Shown here: positions 1 through 9,854 of the stretch, one piece after another
Layout: each line of letters opens with the position of its first letter
Position numbering within the stretch: the first letter of the stretch is position 1
Assembly (NCBI GenBank): GCA_910589545.1
Contig: CAJUSY010000023.1
Location: forward strand, 215,257-279,256
Length of the DNA stretch: 64,000 nucleotides
Reading direction: 5' to 3'
Source of the DNA: Peptoniphilaceae bacterium
GTDB taxonomy: Bacteria > Bacillota > Clostridia > Tissierellales > Peptoniphilaceae
Program-made: the position numbers and the translations under genes
The notes under the pieces: generated by a model
Seen by the model: the letters and a program-made list of their open reading frames with translations, nothing else
Told to the model about the DNA's origin: nothing
Databases searched by the model: none

Positions 1-1430
1 GTTGGAGCCTTTGTTTGTGTAGTTTCTCCTTCTGTTGATTCAACTACTTCGCCATTTTCAATTTTATGAGTTACTGTAGTTGTTTCTTCTCCTAATGAAC
101 CTTCTTGTTCAACTACTGTTGTTCCTGGTTCTAGGGAGTTATCTACTACATATTCTGTTTCGAATTCTACTGGACTTGTTTTCTTTGTTTCGAATGTTCC
201 TGTGTAGTCTTCGCTTCCTACTTCAATGATTTCATTGACTGGTGCTTTGGTTTCTTTTGGTTGGGAAGTTTCTGTTACTTTTGAGTTTTCTATTGTAACT
301 GTTACTTCTTCTTCTCCTTCTACACCTTCTTGAATTACTTTGTATTCACCTTTTGCTAGGTTTGGATTTACTCTTACTTCTACATCAAATGGTTTTTTGT
401 TTGTATATGTGTGAGTTCCATCTGTTTTTGCTGGTCCTACTTTTACTATTCTCTTAGTTGGAGCCTTTGTTTGTGTAGTTTCTCCTTCTGTTGATTCAAC
501 TACTTCGCCATTTTCAATTTTGTGTGTTACTGTAGTTGTTTCTTCTCCTAATGAACCTTCTTGTTCAACTACTGTTGTTCCTGGTTCTAGGGAGTTGTCT
601 ACTACATATTCTGTTTCTTCTTCTTCTCCTTCTACACCTTCTTGGATTACTTTGTGTTCACCTTTTGGTAGGTTAGGATTTACTCTTACTTCTACATCAA
701 ATGGTTTTTTGTTTGTATAAGTGTGTGTTCCATCAGATTTAGCACCAACTCTAATCTTTCTTGTTACAGGATCTTTTGTTTGAGTTTCTTCTCCTCTAAC
801 TTCTTCTCCTGCTTGTCCATTTGTGATTGTTCTTGTAATCTTTGTTTCTTTTTCTCCAAGTACTCCTGCTTGATCTTCTACAATCTCATTTGGTGCTAGG
901 CTTGGATCTATGGTTACTTCTGTTTCAAATGGTACTGTATCTTTGTCAGTGTATTCTAGAGTTCCTGTATAGTCTTCGCTTCCTACTTCGATGATTTCAT
1001 TTACTGGTGCTTTTGTTTCTTTTGGTTGGGAAGTTTCTGTTACTTTTGAGTTTTCTATTGTAACTGTTACTTCTTCTTCTCCTTCTACACCTTCTTGAAT
1101 TACTTTGTATTCACCTTTTGCTAGGTTTGGATTTACTCTTACTTCTACATCAAATGGTTTTTTGTTTGTATAAGTGTATGATCCATCTGTTTTTGCTGGT
1201 CCTACTTTTACTATTCTCTTTGTTGGAGCCTTTGTTTGTGTAGTTTCTCCTTCTGTTGATTCAACTACTTTACCATTTTCTATTTTGTGAGTTACTGTAG
1301 TTGTTTCTTCTCCTAATGAACCTTCTTGTTCAACTACTGTTGTTCCTGGTTCTAGGGAGTTATCTACTACATATTCTGTTTCGAATTCTACTGGACTTGT
1401 TTTCTTTGTTTCGAATGTGCCTGTGAAATC
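1..1430 (-). repeat. Near-identical DNA repeats encoding alternating G5 domains
   Basis: The same stretch beginning GTTGGAGCCTTTG recurs at 1, 457 and 1222, at spacings of 456 and 765 bases, both multiples of three. The block coding for the other G5 subtype recurs near 240-440 and 1000-1210. Copies differ at only a few positions, so homologous recombination could change repeat number without breaking the frame. Confidence 0.85.
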
Positions 1431-4400
1431 TTTACTTCCCACTCTAATTTTAGCGTTAACTGGATCTGTAGTTTCTACTGTAGGATCTCCAACAACTTTA
1501 GAATTTTCTATATTCCATGTCGTTTTCTTAGTTCCTACTGTACCTTCTGTATCAACTACATATTTACCAGATTCTAATTCTGGATCATATTGAATGTCGT
1601 ATTTAAATGGAATTTCTTCTGTATGTTCTACGGTTCCATCTGTCATAGAACCAACTTTAATGATTTGCTTTACAGGAGCTTTCGTTTCAGTAAATTCTCC
1701 TACTGTCTTTTCACCAAGTGTTCCATTAGTTATTGATTGAGTTACCTCACGAGTTTTTTCTCCCGGTACACCTTCTTGTGTGATTTGTTTTTCTCCAGCT
1801 TTTAGAGAATCATCAAATATTATTTCAGTTTCAAAAGGTACTTCTGCAGTTTCAGTATGAGTGAAATTACCTGTGTAGTCTTTAGTACCTACTATTATTT
1901 TTTGTTTTGCTGGTGTAACTACTGGTGTGGTTTTTGTTTCAATCTCACCAGTTTCTGGGTTGTAGACATTTTCAACCTTTGTTTCTACCTTGCCTGGTAT
2001 TAGTTCACCCTTAGCTACGTAGCCATCTTCTTTTGTATTATCGTATACATATTCGATTTCTACTGGTATTTCAGATGATTTATTATCAGTGTTTGATGTT
2101 GGTTTCTTACCTACATGGATTACTTGAGTTACTGGCTCTACTTTCTTATCTGTAACTTCTTCTGATTGTAGTTCTCCATCTGGCTTACCGTCTTTTATAT
2201 TTTGAGTGTATTTAGTTGTTTTAGATCCTGCAACACCTTCAGTTTCTACTCTACTAGTTCCAGGTGCCATATTTTCATCTTCAACAATTTTTACATCAAA
2301 TGGAATTTCTTCAGTTACTTCATGAGTAACTGGACCTGTGAATGCCTTATCTCCAATTTCGATAATTGCATTTACTGGGTCTTTTTCAGTTACTTCTGGA
2401 TTTTCTTGGACTTTAGAATCTTTGATTGTCCATTTTGTAGTTTTACTTCCTACTTCACCTTTTTGCTCTTTTCCATCAACAACTTTGTATCTCCACTCAC
2501 CTGGTGCAAGATCTTTGTTTACTTCTACAGTTGTCTCAAACGGAATTTCTTCTGTGTATTCATGTGTACCTTCTGTTCCAGATCCTACAAATTGAACTGC
2601 TGCTTTTTTTGTTGTAATTTCATTACCTTCAGCATCTTCATAGTGGGCTGTTACTGGTACATTTAGGATTGCTCCGTCTAGGTTTAGTGTTTGGCCTTCA
2701 GCTGCCTTTGGTGCTGTTGCAGTTACTTCACCTGTTTTCTCATCTATAGATACATCCCAAGTGTTACCCTTACTATCTGTGTAGGTAGTTCCTTCTGGGA
2801 TTGAGTATCTCGTTGGTTTTGTAGCTGTTTGGTCATTACCTGTATCTACAGGTGCTGCTTGGCTTTCGCCAGCTTTTACAACTTTTGCATCATATTGAGG
2901 TGCTGCTAGTGGTTTTTCACCTTCCATGCCCAAGAACTGTACATTGGCTTTTTCAGTTCCGGCATCTGTTCCGTCAGCATTTTTGTAGTTTGCTACTACT
3001 GGTACATCTAGGACTGCTCCTTCAAGAGTAGCACCATCTGCTGCTTCTGGTACAGTTGCACTTACTTCACCAGTTTCTGGATTAATGGCTACATTCCAAG
3101 TATTACCTTTGTCATCTGTAACTGTTGTCTCTGTTTTTCCATCTTCAAAACTATATGAAGCTGGTTTTCTGTTGTAGGTATCTTTTGTATTTACTTTTGG
3201 TGCAGATGTTAATGTATCACCTGTCTTACCAGCTTTTGCATTAAAATCTGGTGGTAGGTTTGTCTTTTCTTTTAGGACAAATTCTGCATTAGTTGTTTCT
3301 GTTTCTGTTGTACCTTCATATTCTACTTTTACAGGTACAGTTAGTTTTTCTCCACCATTATAAGTTCCATCTGGTGATGGAGTCGCTGTCACTTCACCAG
3401 TTGTTTCATTAATAGATACTGTCCAAGTATTTCCCTTATCATCTTTGTAGGTTGTATCTTCGATAGTATATTTATTTGGTTTATTCTTTTCCTCATCTTG
3501 TCCCACTGTAACAGGAGATGTCATTTGATTACTTGGATAGTCCACCTTTACATCATAGGATGGTAGGTTATTGTCAGTTTCTGGTATCTCAAAGTGGAAC
3601 CAGTGGACATCAACAGATCCATTAGTATAGGTATAAGTTACAGGAACTGCAATCTTATCGCCAGGCATAGCTGTAGCTGGTGGGGTAACCTTAAATTTAG
3701 ACTTATCTCCCTTGGTTAGCTCTATCTTCCAGCCATTTGCTTTGGCATCTTTTGTATTAATGACACCATTTGATAAACCATCAGCTTGAGCCTTGTTCAT
3801 ATCATCAGCATCTTTTCCATAAACACCCTTTTTATCTCTAATAGCTACTTCTACTGATTGGTTAGGCTTAATAGGGTAGAATTCTTCGGTATTGGATAGG
3901 CTCTTTCCCTTTTCATCCTTAAAGACTTGGTCGTAGTATTGGGTATCGTCTAGGTTGATTAAGATATTTCCTACACTATTGTAGTGGTCGTATCTGGCAA
4001 TCCCTTGTTTGGAGATTGTGACGTCTTTATCGCCTTGTTTAATCGTTTCTTCTCCATACTTGCCGGCATCTTCCGGTGCATCTGATGATGGAGCAACATA
4101 TGAGTAAACTGCATTTGGAGTAAGCTCTACAACCCCTTGAAACTCTTCAGCGGATCTAGGTCTAACGTAAAATCTTACATCTAGGGCCTTTAGTCCCTTA
4201 TAGATGGCTTCCTTAAACATGGACCCATCTTCATAGTAACTTTTTGGCATACGATATAGGACATCGCCGACTTCAATATCAGAACCCTCTTCTCCTAGCT
4301 CTTTCTTTAGACCCTCTATATTAGAAGCACTTACTACCTCTGCCTTTAAATAGTCTTCGCTAATAACATTTCCCTCGGAGTCATAGGTTTGACTTACAAG

Positions 4401-5660
4401 TCTTTCAAGGGCGTTATCATCTAAATTATCGATGTGAGCCCCTGTTTTTATAAGTTGACCCTTGGCTGCAATTGGATCAGTGGCTTCTGATCCGTTAAGC
4501 TTGATTACCTTAAACTTATCGTTCTCATTTGGGTAAGGATTTATTACAAAACTTGTAGTTGGTGGGTTAAAAATTTGAGTGCTTTTTTGATCGTTATCTT
4601 TAGTATACTTTCCAACAAATCCAAGCTTGGTATTTTCGTGGGTATTGATATAGTTAATCAGCTTTTCTTCGGCTGCGAAGGTTAGCGTTTTAGGATTTCT
4701 ACCAGATCGAGCAATAGAAACTGTACCATCTGTGTAATTAACTTCATAGCCTTGACTCTTTAAAAATTCCTCATCTTCTGTCGATAGGTCATATTCCCCT
4801 AATGTGACAGGAGCATTATTATTTGACCCCAAAATCAAAAGGTCCACAAAGGTTCTGTCTCTGTCAGGACCTACTTCAACATAAAAACCGAAGGATTTTT
4901 TATTATCACTTGAAATAGATGGTTCTATAATTTCGTATTTTAGACTTTCTGCTTCACCCGATTGTGCATCAGAACTGAACTGTCCCGTTTCTCCTAAGTC
5001 GTTACCTGTATATTTTTTTATATTAGCTTCATCTTCCTTGTAGTTAGGCGCATTTGACTCTTTTACTTCATAGGTTGTTATATTTTTTGGCGTATCTTGA
5101 GACTCAGTATCAGCTAGTTCTGCTCCTTGAGATACTTCTTCGCTTATATTTTGGTCTGAATTGCCATTACCGGATGTGTCATTTGAAAATGTAGTAATTT
5201 TCTTATTAGAGTCTAATGGTTCTTCTCTACTGGTAGATGGCGAATCATTTAAATGATTTGTACTATTAGGTGTGTTTTCAGTTGTATTATTACCTTGTAT
5301 CGCTGTTTCGGATACGTCTTCTACTCCATCAATTATTTTTTCATTAGGGTTTGTGACTTTTCCTACAGACTCAGCTGATAATTGTTCTTTTCCATTAGAG
5401 CCGGCTTGATTGTTATCTGCTTTAGAAGTGATTTGTTTGTCATTTTCCAAATTGACATTTACACTTTCAGTAGATTCACTCAACGATTCATTGTCAATGT
5501 TTTCAATTATTCCCACCGGTTTATCCGCATATGTGGGATTTGGGTTTCCAATTAATCCTGCTCCTCCAACTATAATCGAAGCTCCAAAAATAATCTTCGC
5601 TAATGTTTCATTAGATAAAGGAATAAATGGTTTTTTGTTTTCATTCCCTTTGTTTTTCAT
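1..5660 (-). CDS. Giant G5-repeat cell-surface adhesin, 3' end outside window
   Basis: Reading the minus strand from an ATG after an AGGAGG site, the frame stays open to the window edge, giving 1886 residues without a stop. Residues 1-45 form a long secretion signal ending NPTYA. Residues 46 to about 690 are a low-complexity Ser/Asn/Glu stretch followed by an unassigned region. About four Rib/YPDG-like domains follow (each with a KGNTW.V.I...TGEVTA pattern), to about residue 1020. From there to the edge run about eleven G5-type domains, each ending in a vGsk/vGpa motif, in two alternating subtypes. G5 arrays in staphylococcal Aap/SasG mediate intercellular adhesion through zinc-dependent assembly; a similar role here is inference. 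The sorting signal would lie outside the window. The last repeats are nearly identical at DNA level, and one (bases 540-720) is a fused hybrid. Confidence 0.9.
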   Translation of the reverse strand, partial: MKNKGNENKKPFIPLSNETLAKIIFGASIIVGGAGLIGNPNPTYADKPVGIIENIDNESLSESTESVNVNLENDKQITSKADNNQAGSNGKEQLSAESVGKVTNPNEKIIDGVEDVSETAIQGNNTTENTPNSTNHLNDSPSTSREEPLDSNKKITTFSNDTSGNGNSDQNISEEVSQGAELADTESQDTPKNITTYEVKESNAPNYKEDEANIKKYTGNDLGETGQFSSDAQSGEAESLKYEIIEPSISSDNKKSFGFYVEVGPDRDRTFVDLLILGSNNNAPVTLGEYDLSTEDEEFLKSQGYEVNYTDGTVSIARSGRNPKTLTFAAEEKLINYINTHENTKLGFVGKYTKDNDQKSTQIFNPPTTSFVINPYPNENDKFKVIKLNGSEATDPIAAKGQLIKTGAHIDNLDDNALERLVSQTYDSEGNVISEDYLKAEVVSASNIEGLKKELGEEGSDIEVGDVLYRMPKSYYEDGSMFKEAIYKGLKALDVRFYVRPRSAEEFQGVVELTPNAVYSYVAPSSDAPEDAGKYGEETIKQGDKDVTISKQGIARYDHYNSVGNILINLDDTQYYDQVFKDEKGKSLSNTEEFYPIKPNQSVEVAIRDKKGVYGKDADDMNKAQADGLSNGVINTKDAKANGWKIELTKGDKSKFKVTPPATAMPGDKIAVPVTYTYTNGSVDVHWFHFEIPETDNNLPSYDVKVDYPSNQMTSPVTVGQDEEKNKPNKYTIEDTTYKDDKGNTWTVSINETTGEVTATPSPDGTYNGGEKLTVPVKVEYEGTTETETTNAEFVLKEKTNLPPDFNAKAGKTGDTLTSAPKVNTKDTYNRKPASYSFEDGKTETTVTDDKGNTWNVAINPETGEVSATVPEAADGATLEGAVLDVPVVANYKNADGTDAGTEKANVQFLGMEGEKPLAAPQYDAKVVKAGESQAAPVDTGNDQTATKPTRYSIPEGTTYTDSKGNTWDVSIDEKTGEVTATAPKAAEGQTLNLDGAILNVPVTAHYEDAEGNEITTKKAAVQFVGSGTEGTHEYTEEIPFETTVEVNKDLAPGEWRYKVVDGKEQKGEVGSKTTKWTIKDSKVQENPEVTEKDPVNAIIEIGDKAFTGPVTHEVTEEIPFDVKIVEDENMAPGTSRVETEGVAGSKTTKYTQNIKDGKPDGELQSEEVTDKKVEPVTQVIHVGKKPTSNTDNKSSEIPVEIEYVYDNTKEDGYVAKGELIPGKVETKVENVYNPETGEIETKTTPVVTPAKQKIIVGTKDYTGNFTHTETAEVPFETEIIFDDSLKAGEKQITQEGVPGEKTREVTQSITNGTLGEKTVGEFTETKAPVKQIIKVGSMTDGTVEHTEEIPFKYDIQYDPELESGKYVVDTEGTVGTKKTTWNIENSKVVGDPTVETTDPVNAKIRVGSKDFTGTFETKKTSPVEFETEYVVDNSLEPGTTVVEQEGSLGEETTTVTHKIENGKVVESTEGETTQTKAPTKRIVKVGPAKTDGSYTYTNKKPFDVEVRVNPNLAKGEYKVIQEGVEGEEEVTVTIENSKVTETSQPKETKAPVNEIIEVGSEDYTGTLEYTDKDTVPFETEVTIDPSLAPNEIVEDQAGVLGEKETKITRTITNGQAGEEVRGEETQTKDPVTRKIRVGAKSDGTHTYTNKKPFDVEVRVNPNLPKGEHKVIQEGVEGEEEETEYVVDNSLEPGTTVVEQEGSLGEETTTVTHKIENGEVVESTEGETTQTKAPTKRIVKVGPAKTDGTHTYTNKKPFDVEVRVNPNLAKGEYKVIQEGVEGEEEVTVTIENSKVTETSQPKETKAPVNEIIEVGSEDYTGTFETKKTSPVEFETEYVVDNSLEPGTTVVEQEGSLGEETTTVTHKIENGEVVESTEGETTQTKAP

Positions 5661-6189
5661 ATAATCCTCCTATTCTCTCTACTAAATTGTATGTCTAACA
5701 ATTTAAATATACATTTGCCAGTCTTATCTATTTATTTGTTATATCATAACACATAAATTTCTCTTTTAATTTAATCCGCGACAATCTTGATACTATAATA
5801 ATTTTCTTCTTATATATATACCCAATTATATATATACCCAAAATTTTGATGTCTATTCAATTTTATGGATTTTTAGTTATAATCTCGTAATTTATAATTA
5901 ATTATACGTGTAATGATTGCAAATGTCAATAAATCCCTTTAAAAGTTGGACTGTATGTTAACCTTTTTAAGTCTTTGTTTCATCTCGTTTTATTATAATT
6001 AATTTTAGTGTTTTTTTGCTTTTAATTTGTTTTTTATAATACAAATAATAATTTGAGAAGTATGTCGTAAAATTTATGACAATATTTTTATTCATCGTTT
6101 CTTTGGTATAGAATAATTTCAAGCTATTATTAGAATATTATTGTTTTATTTTATCCCTAACTTAACTCACAACTTAAGAGCTACATTTA
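5661..6189. other. Intergenic region upstream of the surface-protein gene
   Basis: About 530 very AT-rich bases with no convincing ORF. It should carry the promoter of the minus-strand adhesin gene. On the minus strand a GGGTATATATATAA-like block occurs twice in tandem (near 5815-5850). A similar GGGTATATATAATT block lies upstream of the CPBP gene at 37.4 kb. No RNA gene or terminator was recognised. Confidence 0.5.
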
Positions 6190-6218
6190 TTGAATGCTTT
6201 GTTGTACTAGGTTATAAT
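6190..6218 (+). promoter_or_regulatory. Sigma-A-type promoter
   Basis: TTGAAT, then 17 bases, then a perfect TATAAT. It lies just before the membrane-protein gene starting at 6245. The predicted start of transcription rules out the upstream in-frame GTG at 6221 as the translation start. Confidence 0.7.
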
Positions 6219-6244
6219 AAGTGTATAAATTAAGAGGAGTTTTT

Positions 6245-6793
6245 ATGAGAAATTTTTATGGTGAAATATTTTCACGTTTACAAAAACATATCAATACGAT
6301 AGAAAAGAAACAGGGTGCGTGGATGTTCACGCTGATTATTTCAGGAGTAATTAGCTTGTTATCATTTATGTTGTGGATGAGGCTAAGTCCTCCTAATTCG
6401 TCGCAGGATTTTCTGAGTCTATCGCTTCCATTGTCGTATTTTTCTAAGACTGTTATGACACCTTTTTCTTGTGTGTTGAGTTTTTGGATTGCGACAGGTC
6501 TTCTGAAAAAGGAAATGGTGGCTAAAGTTTCAAATTCAGAGTTTTTGGCGAAGGCGAGTGTGTACACTTTGATTACGATTGTTTTGTCTTCGGTGTTTAA
6601 TACGAGAATGCCGATTGTCAGTGTGATTGTGAATGTGATTTCGGGTTTTGTGTACAGCGTTGTGATGTACGACAAGTTTAAGCCCGATTTTTTGAACAAG
6701 GCGACGATTACCGCTGCTATAGTGAAGATTGTGATGAGTGCTATCGGATTTTTGCTGGGTGCTACTTTGTTGTTCTTTATTGTTGTGAATTAG
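6245..6793 (+). CDS. Multi-pass membrane protein of unknown function
   Basis: 182 residues starting at the ATG that follows an AGAGGAG site. A short basic, amphipathic N-terminus is followed by about five hydrophobic segments (near residues 30-50, 70-90, 100-118, 124-140 and 158-180). The overall plan is reminiscent of Yip1-type membrane proteins, but no diagnostic motif is visible. It is followed after 26 bases by the CWB2 protein gene, so the two may be co-transcribed from the promoter at 6190. Function not assigned. Confidence 0.8.
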   Translation: MRNFYGEIFSRLQKHINTIEKKQGAWMFTLIISGVISLLSFMLWMRLSPPNSSQDFLSLSLPLSYFSKTVMTPFSCVLSFWIATGLLKKEMVAKVSNSEFLAKASVYTLITIVLSSVFNTRMPIVSVIVNVISGFVYSVVMYDKFKPDFLNKATITAAIVKIVMSAIGFLLGATLLFFIVVN

Positions 6794-6819
6794 TCGTTGT
6801 GAATTAAAAGGAGTGTTTT

Positions 6820-8115
6820 ATGAAAAAATTTGTAGCTTTGATGCTTGTGTGTATGTTGAGCTTTCCTGTGGTGAGTGTTGCAGATAATGATAAAACCACA
6901 GCCAAAGATGCGACGGAAAAGGTGGAAACAAGTGCAAATGATACCGCCAAAACATCTAGTAATGATAATAAATCTGAGAAAAAACAAGACCAGATTACAG
7001 CAAATGAAGAAGGCGTGTTCAAGAATGTGATTCACCAAAGGTTCCAAGGTGAAAACAGAGCAAAGACCGCAGTGAATGTACAACGTCATTACTTTGCAAA
7101 TACGAACAAGGTTATTCTTGTCAACGACAACGCATATCCCGATGCAATCAGTGCGACGAACGTGTCTATAGGCAAATACCCACTTTTGTACACTGGCAAA
7201 AATTCATTATCCGTTGAGACCAAATCAGCGCTTGACAAGATGTTCTTGGATGAGATTTATCTGATGGGTGGCGTGAATACTATCGGCAAAAAAGTTGAAA
7301 ATAAGTTGAAAAAGAACTTCCCACACGCCAAAATCACTAGAATTATGGGAAATAATCGCTACGACACATCAGCAGAATCTGCAAAAACACGTGCAAATAC
7401 TACGAATTTGATATTTGCCGCAGGGACAAATTATGCAGATGCATTGTATGCTACAAGCCTTGCAGCACACCAAAACGCCCCAATCTTGCTTGTAAGTAAC
7501 GAAGGATTATCACAATCTACGAGAAAATTTATACAATCAATCGAAAATATCCACAACGTGACAATCGTCGGTGGAGAAATATCTGTAAATCAATCTGTGA
7601 AAAACCAAATAGAAAATCTCACTAAAAAACGCGTCACAAGACTTGCAGGTGTGGACAGATACGAATCCAGCGTTGAAGTCGCTAAGAGAGTGAACGCAAA
7701 TCCAGCGGAAGTTATCACTACAAGCGGTGAAGTGTTCGCAGATGCACTCGTATCATCTACAGTTGCACAAAAAATCAAAGCGCCAATCTTGCTTGTCAAA
7801 AAAGACGTCCTACCACTAAAAGTTAGAGAATATATGAAAGACACCAACTCCATCTACAAATTGACTACAATCGGTGGATACAACACAGTTACCAAGAACA
7901 ATTACTCCACACAAGTAATATTGATATCGGGACTGGACATCGACAAGCCACTTTTGGATAAACAAGGAAAAGGGCTCATCAAAGCATTCACAAAAGATTA
8001 CAAGAAATACTACGTCCTTCCTAGCAACAAATACTACAACTCAATCAAAAAATACGACAAATTATTCGTCTATTTGAGAGATGCATTGGCTGAAGATTAC
8101 AGACCATTGGAATAA
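6820..8115 (+). CDS. Secreted protein with three CWB2 cell-wall-binding repeats
   Basis: 431 residues. Residues 1-21 form a signal peptide (MKKFVALMLVCMLSFPVVSVA). Residues 22-65 are a Lys/Asp/Thr-rich linker. Three putative cell-wall-binding repeats of the CWB2 type follow, at about 70-165, 166-265 and 266-360, each with an R.xG.nRY/QRFQGENR start, a YadAl/YPDAI/FADAL motif and an xLvxG or IGG turn. In Clostridioides this triple module anchors proteins non-covalently to anionic wall polymers. No extra catalytic domain is visible, so it may be a structural wall protein. A strong terminator follows. Confidence 0.9.
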   Translation: MKKFVALMLVCMLSFPVVSVADNDKTTAKDATEKVETSANDTAKTSSNDNKSEKKQDQITANEEGVFKNVIHQRFQGENRAKTAVNVQRHYFANTNKVILVNDNAYPDAISATNVSIGKYPLLYTGKNSLSVETKSALDKMFLDEIYLMGGVNTIGKKVENKLKKNFPHAKITRIMGNNRYDTSAESAKTRANTTNLIFAAGTNYADALYATSLAAHQNAPILLVSNEGLSQSTRKFIQSIENIHNVTIVGGEISVNQSVKNQIENLTKKRVTRLAGVDRYESSVEVAKRVNANPAEVITTSGEVFADALVSSTVAQKIKAPILLVKKDVLPLKVREYMKDTNSIYKLTTIGGYNTVTKNNYSTQVILISGLDIDKPLLDKQGKGLIKAFTKDYKKYYVLPSNKYYNSIKKYDKLFVYLRDALAEDYRPLE

Positions 8116-8154
8116 TGCAAAAATATATTAAGCTATAAAGAGGACATTTGATCT

Positions 8155-8192
8155 GAACCCCAAAATCCGGAATACGGATGGAGGGGTTTTTT
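8155..8192 (+). terminator. Rho-independent terminator of the CWB2 gene
   Basis: An AACCCC...GGGGTT outer stem encloses an ATCCG...CGGAT inner stem and is followed by a T run. Confidence 0.8.
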
Positions 8193-8222
8193 CATGCAAA
8201 AAATAGACGATATGTCGCCTAT

Positions 8223-9050
8223 TTAAAAGAACAAATAATTCAAAATAAACATCGTAACCACCGACAACAAGAATCCTAGCTCTGTGATTCTAAGTTTGGT
8301 TTTATTATAAAAATCAGATGAAATCACGAAAGTTGGGCCAATCGCAGTGTACATAATTATGGATTTAATCAACAATTCATTATTCGTCACAGCACTCACC
8401 ACAACGTATGTAAACACAGGTATAATCAGCAAATTCACAGCCGCAAGCATGAGAGATGTCAAATCAAGTAGTTTTTTGAAATCAATCCTATTGATCGAAA
8501 TCGCAAATGCTATAATGATTATAACTGAACTTGTCTGTTGAATGATTGCTAGAGGATTTAATATGTATGAGAATTTGTAAATCGAACAAATACAAAAAGC
8601 TACGGAAAAACCCATCGCCATCAAAAAGTCCGTCACATTGAAAACCCTCTTGTAAAGCATGTACACAAGATAAATCACGCAAGAAATTATAATCAGATTA
8701 TTCAGAATATTCTTATCCATAACATTTTCTAAGAAAGGCTTCATCACAAGAATGTTCGAGAAAATAAACGCAGGCTCCAACGAATCCTTGTCTTTGGAGT
8801 TGATTTGGAAAATCATCGTCATAATTTTCGACAATATCCACAAATACACGAAAAACACCCCAAGTTTAATATTAAGCTTTTCATAAGTAATTTCATGCAA
8901 ACTAATCGCAATATTCGCAGGAACAATCACAACGTAGATCAATTTCGAGAAAAACGCGACAATTTGCTTTTCATTTGATATCGTTCTGGCAAACAAAAAT
9001 ACAATTGCAAAAACCACCAGAACACTTATCCAGTAATTAAAATAACTCAT
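8223..9050 (-). CDS. AEC-family transporter (auxin efflux carrier type)
   Basis: 275 residues in about nine or ten hydrophobic segments, matching the fold and length of AEC permeases, which usually export or import organic acids such as malate. The start at MSYFNYWIS is chosen because a GGAGGATATT site lies just upstream and a TATAAT element further up; the frame is open for 21 more codons upstream without a ribosome site. It is transcribed alone, divergent from the ABC operon at 9.2 kb and convergent with the CWB2 gene. Substrate unknown. Confidence 0.8.
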   Translation of the reverse strand: MSYFNYWISVLVVFAIVFLFARTISNEKQIVAFFSKLIYVVIVPANIAISLHEITYEKLNIKLGVFFVYLWILSKIMTMIFQINSKDKDSLEPAFIFSNILVMKPFLENVMDKNILNNLIIISCVIYLVYMLYKRVFNVTDFLMAMGFSVAFCICSIYKFSYILNPLAIIQQTSSVIIIIAFAISINRIDFKKLLDLTSLMLAAVNLLIIPVFTYVVVSAVTNNELLIKSIIMYTAIGPTFVISSDFYNKTKLRITELGFLLSVVTMFILNYLFF

Positions 9051-9206
9051 AATATCCTCCAACTTTATTATACCATAGCAAATCAGTAAATTGGATTGTA
9101 GAGTGTCGTTCATCTATTGAAATAATTTATAAATATATGGAAGGTGTGACATTTATTCAAATATATATTATTATATATATAACCAGTATTTTAATGAGGT
9201 GTTCAC

Positions 9207-9854
9207 ATGTTTATACGAAAAATAAACCACAAATACAAAAATTTCGAGTTAGACATCGAAAATCTAGGAATAGAAAACAATAAAATTATTGGACTAATTG
9301 GAGAAAACGGTGCTGGTAAGACAACTCTGATGGATATATTATCCAGAATGATAAAAGCAAACACAAGTTTTAATGTCCAAGATTATAACGAAAATGATAT
9401 TTTATACATACCTTCTCAAGTATCTCCATATTATTTTTTAACAGTTAGTGAATTTTGTAAAATTGTAAGTGAATACTCCAATTCCACTAAATCATCAGAA
9501 GAAATAATAAACACCCTTGGATTAACTGATAAAAAAGATACTTTGATTTCAGATTTATCTGAAGGAATGAAGAAAAAGTTAACTCTGATTAACATTTTAA
9601 CGGGTGATTATTCCCTTATAATTATGGACGAACCATTCAATAGTATTGATCTTAAATATTCTTATGAAATCAAAAAATTAATCCTTCAATTAAAGGAAAA
9701 TTCTACAATTTTGATTTCATCACATATTTTAGATAGCCTTATTGATATATGTGATGAGTTTGTGCTTTTAAAAAATGGTAAGGTAAAAAAAGTATTCGCC
9801 AACTCAAAAGATAAAAAGCAACTGGAGGACGAGATTTTTGAGAGAAATATTTAA
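9207..9854 (+). CDS. ABC transporter ATP-binding protein
   Basis: 215 residues. Walker A GENGAGKTT is at about 32-40, the signature LSEGM at 117-121, Walker B LIIMDEP at 137-143, and the H-loop ISSH near 175. It resembles the ATPases of ABC-2 type exporters. It is first in a three-gene operon: the next gene overlaps by 17 bases and encodes a membrane partner. An AT-rich promoter region (near 9160-9185) and a GAGGTG site precede it. Confidence 0.9.
   Translation: MFIRKINHKYKNFELDIENLGIENNKIIGLIGENGAGKTTLMDILSRMIKANTSFNVQDYNENDILYIPSQVSPYYFLTVSEFCKIVSEYSNSTKSSEEIINTLGLTDKKDTLISDLSEGMKKKLTLINILTGDYSLIIMDEPFNSIDLKYSYEIKKLILQLKENSTILISSHILDSLIDICDEFVLLKNGKVKKVFANSKDKKQLEDEIFERNI

Noticed and set aside
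2202..2666. Long plus-strand ORFs inside the first 5.6 kb
   Set aside because: They are mirror frames of the minus-strand adhesin: cysteine/serine/phenylalanine-rich, no ribosome site, and they track the repeats.
6221..6244. GTG start for the 6.2-kb membrane protein
   Set aside because: It would lie almost at the predicted transcription start and lacks a ribosome site; the ATG at 6245 follows AGAGGAG.
9050..9113. N-terminal extension of the AEC transporter
   Set aside because: The 21 extra codons precede the TATAAT and the good ribosome site and include polar residues not typical of the family.
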